Origin: Qipengyuania xiamenensis
GTDB lineage: Bacteria; Pseudomonadota; Alphaproteobacteria; Sphingomonadales; Sphingomonadaceae
DNA: 64,000 nt
Assembly: GCF_019711495.1 (NCBI RefSeq)
Contig: NZ_JAIGNM010000003.1
Location: 62,001-126,000 of the forward strand
Direction: 5' to 3'
Below, piece by piece: positions 35,418-44,397 of the stretch. The notes below the pieces were generated by a model. It was not told where the DNA came from. It did not search any database and was given only the letters and a program-made list of their open reading frames with translations. Each line of letters begins with the position of its first letter. The first letter of the stretch is position 1. Position numbers and translations under genes: made by a program.

Positions 35418-36629
35418 ATGGCGGATCACATTCCGCCGGACACAAATCGGGGCCAGGAAAAAAAACGGGGCGGCACGTCCGGCAAGGTAGCCGATTTCCG
35501 CTACAAGCGCCCCTCCAGGTCCAAGGGCCGAAAAGCCCCGCAGCTCGAGATTGCTGCACGCCCGAACGGGGCGGCTCCGCGTCCTAATTCCCGACCAGCA
35601 AGCCATCCTCGCGCCCGGCGGCAGGCCTATGCCGCGCTCGATCTGGGCACCAACAATTGCCGCCTGCTGATCGCGCGTCCCTCGGGCGAGAACTTCACCG
35701 TGATCGATGCCTTCAGCCGCGTCGTGCGGCTTGGCGAAGGTCTCGCCGCCAGCGGCAGGCTTTCGGACGAAGCGATGGAACGCACGCTGGCCGCCCTACA
35801 CGTCTGCGCCGAAAAGCTGCGCCGCCGCCATGTCCACCTCGCGCGTTCCGTCGCGACCGAGGCATGCCGCAGGGCATCCAACGGAGCCGAGTTCATCGAA
35901 CGGGTCCAGCGCGAGACGGGCATCGTGCTCGACATCATCTCCGCACAGGAAGAAGCGCGGCTCGCCGTCCTGGGCTGCCACGTCCTTCTCGAGGACGGCG
36001 CTGGACCGGCGGTGATCTTCGACATCGGTGGTGGTTCTACCGAGCTAGTGCTCGTCGAACCGAGCGGCGCTGTTCCGCGCATCCTCGACTGGATGAGCGT
36101 GCCATGGGGCGTCGTCTCGCTGACCGATACGGTCACCGGATCCGATGACAGCGAGGAAGAGCGGCTCGACCGGTACAAGCGCATGCGAAAGACCGTGCTC
36201 GGCAGCTTCGCCCCCTTTGCAGAGCGCATCCGGGAATTTGCCAAGGGCCCCGATCCTATACGCCTGCTGGGCACCAGCGGGACGGTGACGACGCTGGCCA
36301 GCCTCCATCTCGAACTTCCGCAATACGACCGGCAGGCGGTCGACGGATTGATCGTCGACAGCAGCGACATGCGCGAGATTTCGGTCAAGCTGTCGCATAT
36401 GAGCGGGCCGGAACGCCGCCAGCTTCCCTGCATCGGCGATGACCGCGCGAACCTGGTGGTGGCGGGCTGTGCGATCCTCGAAAGCATTCTCGACATCTGG
36501 CCGTCACAGACACTGGGCGTGGCCGACCGCGGCATTCGCGAAGGCATCTTGCGCAGCCTCATGGCAGCGGATGCCGACGGCGACCGGAGCCGCGCCGCCC
36601 TGCAACGCATGAGGGAACAGGATGTCTAG
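35418..36629 (+). CDS. Ppx/GppA family exopolyphosphatase / pppGpp phosphohydrolase
   Basis: A 403-residue protein of the actin-like ASKHA fold: AYAALDLGTNNCRLLIARPSG, RLGEGLAASGRLSDEAMERTL, VATEACRRASNGAEFI, ISAQEEARLAVLG, VIFDIGGGSTELVLVE and IRLLGTSGTVTTLASL. It has only the N-terminal catalytic domain pair, without the C-terminal HD-like region of long Ppx, as is common in alphaproteobacteria. It hydrolyses polyphosphate and/or pppGpp. About 70 basic residues precede the fold. ATG at 35418 is the reasonable start. It overlaps rlmE by 8 bp. Confidence 0.93.
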   Translation: MADHIPPDTNRGQEKKRGGTSGKVADFRYKRPSRSKGRKAPQLEIAARPNGAAPRPNSRPASHPRARRQAYAALDLGTNNCRLLIARPSGENFTVIDAFSRVVRLGEGLAASGRLSDEAMERTLAALHVCAEKLRRRHVHLARSVATEACRRASNGAEFIERVQRETGIVLDIISAQEEARLAVLGCHVLLEDGAGPAVIFDIGGGSTELVLVEPSGAVPRILDWMSVPWGVVSLTDTVTGSDDSEEERLDRYKRMRKTVLGSFAPFAERIREFAKGPDPIRLLGTSGTVTTLASLHLELPQYDRQAVDGLIVDSSDMREISVKLSHMSGPERRQLPCIGDDRANLVVAGCAILESILDIWPSQTLGVADRGIREGILRSLMAADADGDRSRAALQRMREQDV

Positions 36630-37281
36630 ATCGGGCAAGGACAAGGACACACGCGTCCGCACCGCGAAGAAGCGCAGCGAATCCTCTACCCGCTGGCTGC
36701 AGCGGCAACTCAACGATCCCTATGTGAAGCAAGCCAAGGCCGACGGCTATCGCAGCCGCGCGGCCTACAAGCTGATCGAAATGGACGAGAAATTCGGCCT
36801 GCTGCGCGGTGCGAAGCGGATCGTCGATCTCGGCATTGCGCCGGGCGGGTGGAGCCAGGTTGCGCGCAAGGTCGTGCCCAAAGCGCATGTCGTCGGCATC
36901 GACCTCCTTGAAGTCGAGCCGATCGAGGGTGTCACGATCTTCCAGATGGATTTCATGGACGACGATGCGCCGCGCGTGCTCGAGGAAGCCATGGGCGGCA
37001 AGGCCGACCTCGTCATGAGCGACATGGCCGCCAACACGGTGGGCCACAAGCAGACCGATCACCTGCGCACGATGGGCCTCGTCGAGGCAGGCGCATGGTT
37101 CGCGATCGAGAACCTCGAAAAGGGCGGGACTTTCCTTGCCAAGGTGCTCGCCGGCGGAACCGACAAGGACCTGCTCGACCTGCTCAAGAAGCACTTCAAG
37201 ACAGTGAAACACGCCAAGCCGCCCGCGAGCCGCAAGGGTTCGAGCGAGTGGTACGTGATCGCCCAGGGCTTCAAGGGCTGA
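36622..37281 (+). CDS. rlmE: 23S rRNA (uridine(2552)-2'-O)-methyltransferase
   Basis: A 219-residue RrmJ/FtsJ enzyme that methylates U2552 of 23S rRNA. The K-D-K-E tetrad is seen as SRAAYKLIEMDEKFG, LVMSDMAANTVGH, GTFLAKVLAGG and SRKGSSEWYVIAQGF, and the SAM motif is VDLGIAPGGWSQVA. A basic N-terminus (SRSGKDKDTRVRTAKKRSESS) is usual in alphaproteobacteria. It is coupled to ppx by an 8-bp overlap and followed by a terminator. Confidence 0.96.
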   Translation: MSRSGKDKDTRVRTAKKRSESSTRWLQRQLNDPYVKQAKADGYRSRAAYKLIEMDEKFGLLRGAKRIVDLGIAPGGWSQVARKVVPKAHVVGIDLLEVEPIEGVTIFQMDFMDDDAPRVLEEAMGGKADLVMSDMAANTVGHKQTDHLRTMGLVEAGAWFAIENLEKGGTFLAKVLAGGTDKDLLDLLKKHFKTVKHAKPPASRKGSSEWYVIAQGFKG

Positions 37282-37292
37282 AGGCAGGTACA

Positions 37293-37321
37293 AAAAACCC
37301 CGCTCGAAGGCGGGGTTTTTC
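37293..37321. terminator. bidirectional intrinsic terminator
   Basis: AAAAACCCCGC and GCGGGGTTTTT form an 11-bp stem around a six-base loop, A-run on one side and T-run on the other. It lies between rlmE (+) and the cytochrome c gene (-). Confidence 0.92.
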
Positions 37322-37342
37322 GTTTCAGCATTCAGACGAAGA

Positions 37343-38029
37343 TCAGTCGACCTTGGTCGCGCCTTCGTTGTCGCCAGCAGCATTGGCCGAAGCGACCGGT
37401 TCGTCGGCGCCCATTGCGCCAGCGGCTTCGGCTTCGCTCGGCTCTTCGCCTTCGACGGCTACGCCCTCGGCGCCTTCCTCGGCGGCAGGAGCGGCCGGTT
37501 CCGGCTTGGCCGGTGCGCCGCCATAAGTCGCCATGAATTCCATGACATTGGCGCGATCTTCAGCCTTGGAAAGACCGGCGAAGCTCATCTTGGTGCCATT
37601 GGCAAAGCCGCGGGGGCTGGTGAGCCATGCATCCATGTTTTCCCAGGTCCATTCGCCACCGTGGTCCGAAAGGGCCGAGGAATAGGCGAAGCCCGGAGCG
37701 TGGCTGCCGATGGCCTTGCCCATCACGCCGTAAAGGTTTGGACCGATGCCGTTGGCACCGCCCTGGTCGATCGTGTGACAAGCGGTGCACTTGGCAAAGA
37801 CACGCTCGCCGGCAGCAGCATCGGCCGAAGCGAGCAGCGTACCGAGATCGGGCCCTGCGTCGGCGCCGCCTTCTTCTTCCTCAGCTTCCACGAAATAACC
37901 GAAGTCCTTGTCTTCGGGATAGTCGTAGCTGTCGGCATGGAAATACATGCCCGCGCCGATTGAGGCGGCGAGTGCGACGATGCCGGAGAAGAGAACCCAG
38001 CCGGATGCGGTGTTGAAACGGTCGTCCAT
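37343..38029 (-). CDS. membrane-anchored c-type cytochrome with acidic C-terminal tail
   Basis: A 228-residue cytochrome c of the CycM/c552 type. An N-terminal uncleaved anchor (SGWVLFSGIVALAASIGAGMYF) is followed by an acidic linker. The haem domain has CTACHT (CxxCH) at residues ~84-88, GPNLYGVMGKAIGSHAPGFAYSSAL, WTWENMDAWL and KMSFAGLSKAEDRANVMEFMATY (Met axial ligand in GTKMSFAG). It should carry electrons between bc1 complex and oxidase at the periplasmic face. Residues ~175-228 are an Ala/Pro/Glu-rich tail not needed for the fold. ATG 38029 is chosen over 38119 by the anchor position. Confidence 0.93.
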   Translation of the reverse strand: MDDRFNTASGWVLFSGIVALAASIGAGMYFHADSYDYPEDKDFGYFVEAEEEEGGADAGPDLGTLLASADAAAGERVFAKCTACHTIDQGGANGIGPNLYGVMGKAIGSHAPGFAYSSALSDHGGEWTWENMDAWLTSPRGFANGTKMSFAGLSKAEDRANVMEFMATYGGAPAKPEPAAPAAEEGAEGVAVEGEEPSEAEAAGAMGADEPVASANAAGDNEGATKVD

Positions 38030-38162
38030 TGCGTGATTGCCTGCGAGAATCCGAGTGATCTGTTGGTTGCGCGTCGCTCTAGTGCCGTGGGCGCGCTCGC
38101 GCAAGTGCAAGGCTCGCAATTACGCTTGCGGTGCCGGAAAGCCGCCGATAGCAGCAGCTTTG

Positions 38163-39056
38163 ATGCGTACTTTTGCAAGACCCGCGATCGAAATGGTCGA
38201 CAGCATGCGGCAGGCGGCCGCGACCCATCCCGCACGCGCCATCGCCTTTGGCGGCGCACCGGGCTCGAACTCGCACCAAGCTGCGATGCAGTTCGATCCC
38301 GAATGCCTGCCGCTTCCCTACATGGGTTTCGAGGACGCGCTCGACGCGGTGAAACAGGGTCTTGCCGGCTGCGCGATGATCCCGATCGAGAACAGCCAGC
38401 ATGGCCGCGTGTCGGACATCCACTTCCTGTTGCCCGAAAGCGGGCTGTCGATCGTGGCCGAACATTTCATGCGCATCACCCATGCGCTGATGGCGACCGG
38501 GTCGGGGCCGTTCGAAGCCGCATACAGTCACCCGCAGGCGCTGGGCCAGTCGCGCCACTTCCTTCAAGAACGCGGTATCGTCGCGCTCGCCCATGCCGAT
38601 ACGGCTGGTGCCGCGGCCTATGTGGCCGAGATGCAGGATCCGAAATTCTGCGCAATCGCTCCGCCGATGGCTGCCGAGCTCTACGGGCTCGACGTGATCG
38701 AGAACGAGGTCGAGGACGCACATGACAATACCACCCGCTTCGTCGTGCTTGCGAAAGAACCGCGCGACCCTGCGGGTATCGAGGCGGAAACCGCGATGAC
38801 CACCTTCATCTTCGAAGTGAAGAACGTGCCTGCCGCGCTCTACAAGGCGCTCGGCTGCTTTGCGACCAACGGCGTCAACATGACCAAGCTGGAAAGCTAC
38901 CAGAAGGGCGCCAGCTTCGCCGCGACACGCTTCTACGCCGATATCGAGGGCGCGCCGGGAGACCCGCGGGTCGACACTGCGCTTGAAGAACTGGAATTCC
39001 AGACAAACGGCGTGAGGCTGCTGGGCAGCTATGCGCAGGCAAGGAAGCGGGGATAG
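38163..39056 (+). CDS. pheA: prephenate dehydratase
   Basis: A 297-residue stand-alone prephenate dehydratase for phenylalanine synthesis. The catalytic domain shows AIAFGGAPGSNSHQAAMQF, CAMIPIENSQHGRVSDIH, SHPQALGQSRHFL and the substrate motif HDNTTRFVVLAKEP. An ACT domain follows (MTTFIFEVKNVPAALYKALGCFATNGVNMTKLESYQKGASFAATRFYADIEG), so phenylalanine feedback is likely; the usual ESRP is LESYQ here, as in other sphingomonads (from memory). The start could be 38163, 38193 or 38205; family length favours the first. Confidence 0.95.
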   Translation: MRTFARPAIEMVDSMRQAAATHPARAIAFGGAPGSNSHQAAMQFDPECLPLPYMGFEDALDAVKQGLAGCAMIPIENSQHGRVSDIHFLLPESGLSIVAEHFMRITHALMATGSGPFEAAYSHPQALGQSRHFLQERGIVALAHADTAGAAAYVAEMQDPKFCAIAPPMAAELYGLDVIENEVEDAHDNTTRFVVLAKEPRDPAGIEAETAMTTFIFEVKNVPAALYKALGCFATNGVNMTKLESYQKGASFAATRFYADIEGAPGDPRVDTALEELEFQTNGVRLLGSYAQARKRG

Positions 39057-39105
39057 GCGTCACGGGCGGAGCGCACAAACGCCCCGCCCGCACACTTTCG
39101 CTGCG

Positions 39106-39555
39106 TCAATCGCGCCAGACGAGGCGCTTGATCAGTACATCGCCCAAGACTGTTCGATATTTCGCGCGGTCGCCGCTTTCGGTTTGCAGCTGCTGGATAT
39201 TGCGCTGCATGTATGCACGCATCTGGCGGTTACGCGCCTCCCACTCCTCATTGCTTTCGAAACTATCGAAGCGAGTAATCAGCCAGAGGTCGGGTTCGTC
39301 AGCGCGACCATGGCTGTTCGACCAGATCTCGTAGCTTTCGATCCAACCTTGCGAGACGGCATAGTCCATCCGCTTGCGCCATTCTGTCGCGAGCCAGGTC
39401 GCGTATTTGTAGCCCCCGCCGTCTTCGATGCTGATCCCAGTAACCTCGATCCATTCGGCACCGGTCAACGGGTACTCGTCCTGCGCGACGGCAGCGTGCG
39501 GGACGGCGAAGGCCAGCGCGGAAGCCACCAAGGCACTTTTCAAAAGATGTTTCAT
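39106..39555 (-). CDS. secreted hypothetical protein
   Basis: A 149-residue protein with a signal peptide (MKHLLKSALVASALAFAVPHAAVAQDE). The mature part (WIEVTGISIEDGGGYKYATWLATEWRKRMDYAVSQGWIESYEIWSNSHGRADEPDLWLITRFDSFESNEEWEARNRQMRAYM) is rich in Trp and Tyr and resembles a dimeric alpha-beta barrel plan (strand-helix-strand with WLITRFDSF), but the family is not certain. It is periplasmic or secreted. It converges on pheA across a 49-bp gap. Confidence 0.78.
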   Translation of the reverse strand: MKHLLKSALVASALAFAVPHAAVAQDEYPLTGAEWIEVTGISIEDGGGYKYATWLATEWRKRMDYAVSQGWIESYEIWSNSHGRADEPDLWLITRFDSFESNEEWEARNRQMRAYMQRNIQQLQTESGDRAKYRTVLGDVLIKRLVWRD

Positions 39556-39755
39556 GCGGGAATCCTCTCATTGAGTGCTGCGACCCAAGAAAGGCGTCAG
39601 GGCCTTTGCGGCCCGTAAGTTGTAAGATTATTCCCCAACGCTGCACGAAATCTGCACCCGGCACCCACGCGAGTCAAAGCGCGGCGACAAGCCCTTGAGT
39701 TATAGGACATTCAATCGGCAAGCCCGCTTTGTTGCGGCGCAGCGACTCGTGATCT

Positions 39756-40856
39756 CTATTCGTCGCCGTAGATCGCGACTTCGTTGACACCTTCGCTAGT
39801 GGCGCGGCCGCGGTACATGCCGCTGGTATTGAAGCTGTAAAGCGCATGGCCTTCGGGAGTGACGAGGATGATCCCGCCGTCGCCGCCAAGTTCCTTCACC
39901 TCGCCCATCACCGCATCGGCTTCTTCCTGCGCGGCGCTTTCTTCGAGCATCATTTCCGAGGCATGGACGAAATATTCCGGATTTCCGTCGCGATCTACAG
40001 GGGTCGTCACACGGGCCACGACGACATCCATGTCGAAACGATGGCGTAGCCGCGTGCAGATCTCGTGCGCCACGCCGACGCGGATGAAGTACTCGCCCCA
40101 GCCGGTCGCAGAGACGGCGCAGCTGCGGTTGTCGGCATAGGTGCCCGCCCCGATCACCGGCGCATCGCCGATGCGGTTCCAGCGCTTGCCGGTCATGCCG
40201 CCGGTCGAGGTGCCCGCGGCAAGATTGCCATGCGTGTCGAGCGCGACGGCGCCGACCGTGCCGAACTTGATGTCGACATCGATCGCGGAAAGCTTGTCAG
40301 CCTTCATCCGCTCGAGCGCTTCGCGGCGGCTGTCGGTATCGAAATACTCGCCCGGCACGAGGTCGAGGCCCTGTTCGGCAGCGAAAGTCTCCGCCCCCTC
40401 GCCCGAGAGCATGACATGCGGGCTGTCGGTCATCACCTTGCGCGCCAGCAGGATGGGATTGCGGACATTGGTGACGCCCGCCACTGCGCCTGCATTCCGG
40501 TCGCGCCCATCCATGATCGAGGCGTCGAGTTCGTGGTTGCCTTCCCAAGTGTAGACCGCGCCGCGACCGGCGTTGAACTTGGGATCGTCCTCGAGGATGA
40601 GGATCACCGCCTCGACTGCATCCATGGCTGTGCCGCCGTCTGCCAGCACCTTCGCCCCGGCATCGAGAGCGACCTGCAAGCCCGCGCGATATTCCGCCTC
40701 GGCTTCCGCGCTCATGTTCTCGCGCGCGATGGTCCCCGCCCCGCCATGGATCGCGATGGACCATTGCCCTTCGTGATTATCGGCAAGGGCCGGTACCGGA
40801 CAGGCGGCAATCGCGAGCGCGAAAACAGCGGCGAGCTGGGTGAAAAATCCTCTCAT
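39756..40856 (-). CDS. secreted isoaspartyl peptidase / L-asparaginase (Ntn hydrolase)
   Basis: A 366-residue plant-type asparaginase with a signal peptide (MRGFFTQLAAVFALAIAACPVPALAD). Family motifs are WSIAIHGGAGTI, NAGRGAVYTWEGNHELDASIMDG, VTNVRNPILLARKVM and the self-cleavage site FGTVGAVALDTHGNLAAGTSTGGMTGKRWNRIGDAPVIGAGTYAD. The Thr of GTVGAVA becomes the N-terminal nucleophile. It removes beta-aspartyl peptides or asparagine in the periplasm. ATG 40856 begins the signal peptide; the frame opens ten codons earlier. Confidence 0.94.
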   Translation of the reverse strand: MRGFFTQLAAVFALAIAACPVPALADNHEGQWSIAIHGGAGTIARENMSAEAEAEYRAGLQVALDAGAKVLADGGTAMDAVEAVILILEDDPKFNAGRGAVYTWEGNHELDASIMDGRDRNAGAVAGVTNVRNPILLARKVMTDSPHVMLSGEGAETFAAEQGLDLVPGEYFDTDSRREALERMKADKLSAIDVDIKFGTVGAVALDTHGNLAAGTSTGGMTGKRWNRIGDAPVIGAGTYADNRSCAVSATGWGEYFIRVGVAHEICTRLRHRFDMDVVVARVTTPVDRDGNPEYFVHASEMMLEESAAQEEADAVMGEVKELGGDGGIILVTPEGHALYSFNTSGMYRGRATSEGVNEVAIYGDE

Positions 40857-40966
40857 TCCGCCGGGATAGCACCTTGAGTTATCCACTCAATCCCCAAGGC
40901 ATGTTTTGGTTAAATCCGACACGCGTGATAGCCCTGACGTTACGGAAACCAATGGGGAGAGGTTTC

Positions 40967-42214
40967 ATGATTCTGGATAGATATCGCTTTGACCAGCAAT
41001 TGGCGATGGAGCTTGGAGAGAAGCTCCTTTTCGCAGTGGTTGCACTGGTCGTCACATGGCTTGCCGCACGCGCGGCGAAATGGGCCTTTGCCAAGCTTGT
41101 CGACACGGTCGACTTCTTCAAGCGCGGGACCGGCAACGGCACTTCTCTGGGTGAATCGCTCGGCAAGATCGTGTCCTTGCTGATCTGGCTGTTCGGCCTG
41201 CTCATCGTGCTCAACATTCTCGAACTCGGCGGGGTCGCAGGACCGATCAACAGCCTGCTCGAGAATGTCGTCGACTTCCTGCCCAACCTGCTGTGGGCGG
41301 GCCTGATCTTCTTCATCGGCATGATGGTGGCGCGGATCGTTCGCGATCTCGTGGTCACCACGCTGCAGGCAGTCGATTTCGACAAATGGGCAAATCGCGG
41401 CGGTGTCGACAACGTCACCGGCAATACCGCGATCAGCAAGACCATCGGCACAATCGCCTATGTCCTGATCGCCATTCCGGTGGCGATTGCGGCGCTCGAA
41501 CAGCTGCAGATCCAGTCGATCAGCGATCCGGCTTCGGACATGCTGCGGATGATCTTCGCGGCCATCCCGAACATTATCGCAGCCGCTATCCTGCTTGGCA
41601 TCGGCTACCTGATCAGCAAGTTCGTGGTGCAGATCGCCAAGGAAGTGCTGCCGGGCCTCGGTGTCGACCGGGCGCTGGCGGAAAGCGGACTGGTTGCCGA
41701 AGGCACGACTGCGAGCGGTATCATCGCCCGCATCGCGCAGGTGGCGATCATCCTGTTCTTCGCCATCGCTGCGACGCGCATCCTCGGCTTTCCCGAGCTT
41801 ACGCAGATCCTCGACCAGTTGCTCGAATTGGGCGGTCGCGTGATCTTCGGAGCCGTGGTCATCGCCTTCGGCTTCTTGATCGCCAACCTGCTTGCGCGCC
41901 TGATCTCGGGCGATGCAGGAAGCAGCACGGCGGGCACCATCGTCCGCTGGGCTACGATCATCCTGTTCGTCTTCATGGGCCTGCAGTTCACCGGCATCGG
42001 CGGGATGATCCCGGCCAACGCGCTGACGATCCTGATCGGCGGCATCGCAGTGGCAGGCGCTCTGGCCTTCGGCCTCGGCGGTCGTGAGTGGGCGGCGCGC
42101 AAGCTCGACCAGATGGACAGCGACCTTGGCGGGGGGAGCGCTTCTGCGCCCAAGCCGTCGCGCCGCAAGGCGGCCGCGCCCAAGAGCGACGATCCGCTGC
42201 CGCCGGGCGCCTGA
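40967..42214 (+). CDS. mechanosensitive channel-related (MscS/TM-helix repeat) membrane protein
   Basis: A 415-residue protein with about nine hydrophobic segments. Repeats of the type LPNLLWAGLIFFIGMMVARIVRDLV and IPNIIAAAILLGIGYLISKFVVQIAKEVLPGLGVD are the conserved TM-helix (paralogous MscS-associated) units. The last helix, ANALTILIGGIAVAGALAFGLGGREWAARKLDQM, resembles the MscS pore helix followed by FGLGG. A full MscS beta domain is absent, so channel activity is inferred only. ATG 40967 has GGGGAGAGG five bases upstream. A strong terminator follows. Confidence 0.85.
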   Translation: MILDRYRFDQQLAMELGEKLLFAVVALVVTWLAARAAKWAFAKLVDTVDFFKRGTGNGTSLGESLGKIVSLLIWLFGLLIVLNILELGGVAGPINSLLENVVDFLPNLLWAGLIFFIGMMVARIVRDLVVTTLQAVDFDKWANRGGVDNVTGNTAISKTIGTIAYVLIAIPVAIAALEQLQIQSISDPASDMLRMIFAAIPNIIAAAILLGIGYLISKFVVQIAKEVLPGLGVDRALAESGLVAEGTTASGIIARIAQVAIILFFAIAATRILGFPELTQILDQLLELGGRVIFGAVVIAFGFLIANLLARLISGDAGSSTAGTIVRWATIILFVFMGLQFTGIGGMIPANALTILIGGIAVAGALAFGLGGREWAARKLDQMDSDLGGGSASAPKPSRRKAAAPKSDDPLPPGA

Positions 42215-42255
42215 CACAGAGCCAACAACCCCAGGGGAGAGATGGGGGGTTCACT

Positions 42256-42289
42256 GGGGCGCGGGACGAAAAGTCTCGCGCCCCTTTTT
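42256..42289 (+). terminator. intrinsic terminator
   Basis: GGGGCGCGGGAC and GTCTCGCGCCCC pair with one mismatch-type position around a GAAAA loop and are followed by TTTTTC. It follows the channel gene and precedes the S9 peptidase gene. Confidence 0.88.
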
Positions 42290-42324
42290 CTTTGTGCTAC
42301 CCCGACGCCAAAGGGAGACAATGC

Positions 42325-44397
42325 ATGAAGGCATGGATCGGTGCGCTCGCGATTGCAGCGGGCGCTTGGGGACAGGCAGCGCTCGCACAGGACGAAGGTG
42401 CCGAGAGCGACAGGCTGTTCACCTCGCTCGACGTTTTCGACCTCGAATATGCGGACGATCCGCGCATTTCGCCCGATGGCCGCCATGTCCTCTACACGCG
42501 GCGCTCGAACAACATCATGACCGACCGGACCGAGGGCGCGCTCTGGATTGCAGCGCTCGACGGCAGCAGCAACCGCCTCGTGCTGGACGGCGCGAGCGGC
42601 GGCGAATGGTCGCCCGACGGCAGGCGCATTGCCTATAGCGGGCGCGACGATGACGGGCGGAGCGCGATCTTTATCCGCTGGATGGACAGCGGTCAGGTCC
42701 AGCAGGTCGCCGCGCTCGACAGCTCTGCAGGAAATCTCGCTTGGTCGCCCGATGGCCGGCAGATCGCCTTTACTTCGCGTGTCGACGGCGACACGAAGCC
42801 GCTCGCCAAGGCGCCGCCCAAGCCCGAAGGGGCGAAATGGTCGCCTCCGGTCAAGGTGATCGACCATGCCCGCTATCGCAGCGACGGCTCCGGCTTCATC
42901 GACGTGACCTTCAGCCACGTCTTCGTGGTGCCCGCCGATGGCGGCACGCCCCGCCAGCTAACGACGGGCGAATTCAACCATTCCGGCCCGCTCGCATGGA
43001 CGCGTGACGGCGGCGCGATCCTCGTCTCGGCCAATCGCAACGAGGGCTGGGAATTGCAGACCGTCGAAGGCGATATCTGGCGCGTTCGGCTGGACGGCGG
43101 CGTGATGCGGCAGGTGACCAGCGGAGGCGGTCTCGAAGCCTCGCCGCAGCTCTCCCCGGACGGGCGTAGCGTGGCCTTCATCTGCATGCCCAACGTCAAG
43201 CGCCCCGTGTGGCAGGTCGACGTCTGCGTGCGCGATTTCGACGGTTCGGGCGGACGCAATCTGACCGAGGGCCTCGACCGCGAGGTGAGCGATATTCGCT
43301 GGGGCGGACGGCACATCTACTTCACCTATGACGATCGCGGCATCCGCAAGATCGGCCGCGTGTCGCCGTCGGGCGGCAGCGTCGAAACCGTCGCCGAGGG
43401 ACTGGGCGGAACAACGCTCGGCAGGCCCTACACCAGCGGCACATACGATGTGCATGCGAATGGCGCGCTTGCATGGACACAAGGTTCGCATGACCGACCG
43501 GCGGACCTCTATGCCAGGACCGGACGAAGCACCCGCAAGCTGACCGCACTCAATGAGGACCTGCTCGCTCACCGCGATCTGGGGCAGGTGCAGGAGATCG
43601 TCTATGTCTCCTCGCACGACGGGACCGAGATCCAGGGCTGGTACGTGACACCACCGGGCTTCGATCCGTCGAAGAAGTATCCGCTGATCCTCGAAATCCA
43701 CGGCGGACCGCACGCGGCATACGGCCCGCATTTCTCCGCCGAGATCCAACGCTATGTCGCCGAGGGCTATGTCGTTTTCTACGCCAACCACCGCGGCAGT
43801 GCGTCCTATGGCGAAGAATTCGGCCTGCTACTCGAACACAAATATTCCAGCCCCGACGATGCCGCCGACCACATGTCAGGCGTCGATGCGATGATCGCCA
43901 AGGGCTTCATCGACGAGGACAACCTCTTCGTGACCGGCGGATCAGCAGGGGGCATTGCGACCGCATACCTCGTCGGCCTGACCGATCGGTTCAATGCGGC
44001 AGCAGCCGCCAAGCCGGTGATCAACTGGCTGAGCAAGACGCTGACGGCGGACAGTTACATCTTCCAGACTTACCACCAGTTCCCCGGCCTGCCGTGGGAG
44101 GTGCCGATGCATTACTGGGAGCGTTCGCCGCTCAGCCTCGTCGGCAATGTGAACACCCCGACCATGCTGTTGACCGGCGAAGAGGACCAGCGCACTCCGA
44201 TCACGGAAAGCGAGCAGTTCTACCAGGCGTTGAAGCTACGCGGGATCGACACGGTCCTCGTGCGCGTTCCCGAAAGCCCGCATGGCATTGCCTCGCGCCC
44301 CTCGAGGCTGGTGGCCAAGGCCGACAATATCCTCGTCTGGTTCGAACGCTACCGGACCGACCAGACCGCAGACGACAACGGGAGTGACGACCAATGA
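42325..44397 (+). CDS. secreted S9 family (prolyl-oligopeptidase-type) peptidase
   Basis: A 690-residue protein. Signal peptide MKAWIGALAIAAGAWGQAALAQ, then a beta-propeller built from WD40-like PD40 blades (RISPDGRHVLYTRRS, WSPDGRRIAYSGRDDDG, WSPDGRQIAFTSRVDGD, LSPDGRSVAFICM) and a C-terminal alpha/beta hydrolase. The catalytic Ser is in FVTGGSAGGIATAYLV, Asp in TGEEDQRTPITESEQFY and His in ESPHGIASRPSR. It should cleave short peptides in the periplasm (acylaminoacyl/dipeptidyl peptidase type). ATG 42325 is used; an out-of-frame ATG lies four bases upstream. Its stop overlaps the next gene by 4 bp. Confidence 0.94.
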   Translation: MKAWIGALAIAAGAWGQAALAQDEGAESDRLFTSLDVFDLEYADDPRISPDGRHVLYTRRSNNIMTDRTEGALWIAALDGSSNRLVLDGASGGEWSPDGRRIAYSGRDDDGRSAIFIRWMDSGQVQQVAALDSSAGNLAWSPDGRQIAFTSRVDGDTKPLAKAPPKPEGAKWSPPVKVIDHARYRSDGSGFIDVTFSHVFVVPADGGTPRQLTTGEFNHSGPLAWTRDGGAILVSANRNEGWELQTVEGDIWRVRLDGGVMRQVTSGGGLEASPQLSPDGRSVAFICMPNVKRPVWQVDVCVRDFDGSGGRNLTEGLDREVSDIRWGGRHIYFTYDDRGIRKIGRVSPSGGSVETVAEGLGGTTLGRPYTSGTYDVHANGALAWTQGSHDRPADLYARTGRSTRKLTALNEDLLAHRDLGQVQEIVYVSSHDGTEIQGWYVTPPGFDPSKKYPLILEIHGGPHAAYGPHFSAEIQRYVAEGYVVFYANHRGSASYGEEFGLLLEHKYSSPDDAADHMSGVDAMIAKGFIDEDNLFVTGGSAGGIATAYLVGLTDRFNAAAAAKPVINWLSKTLTADSYIFQTYHQFPGLPWEVPMHYWERSPLSLVGNVNTPTMLLTGEEDQRTPITESEQFYQALKLRGIDTVLVRVPESPHGIASRPSRLVAKADNILVWFERYRTDQTADDNGSDDQ

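Noticed and set aside
39057-39105. Possible terminator between pheA and the convergent secreted-protein gene
   Set aside because: GGGCGG and CCGCCC can pair, but the stem is short, the loop is long and no T-run follows.
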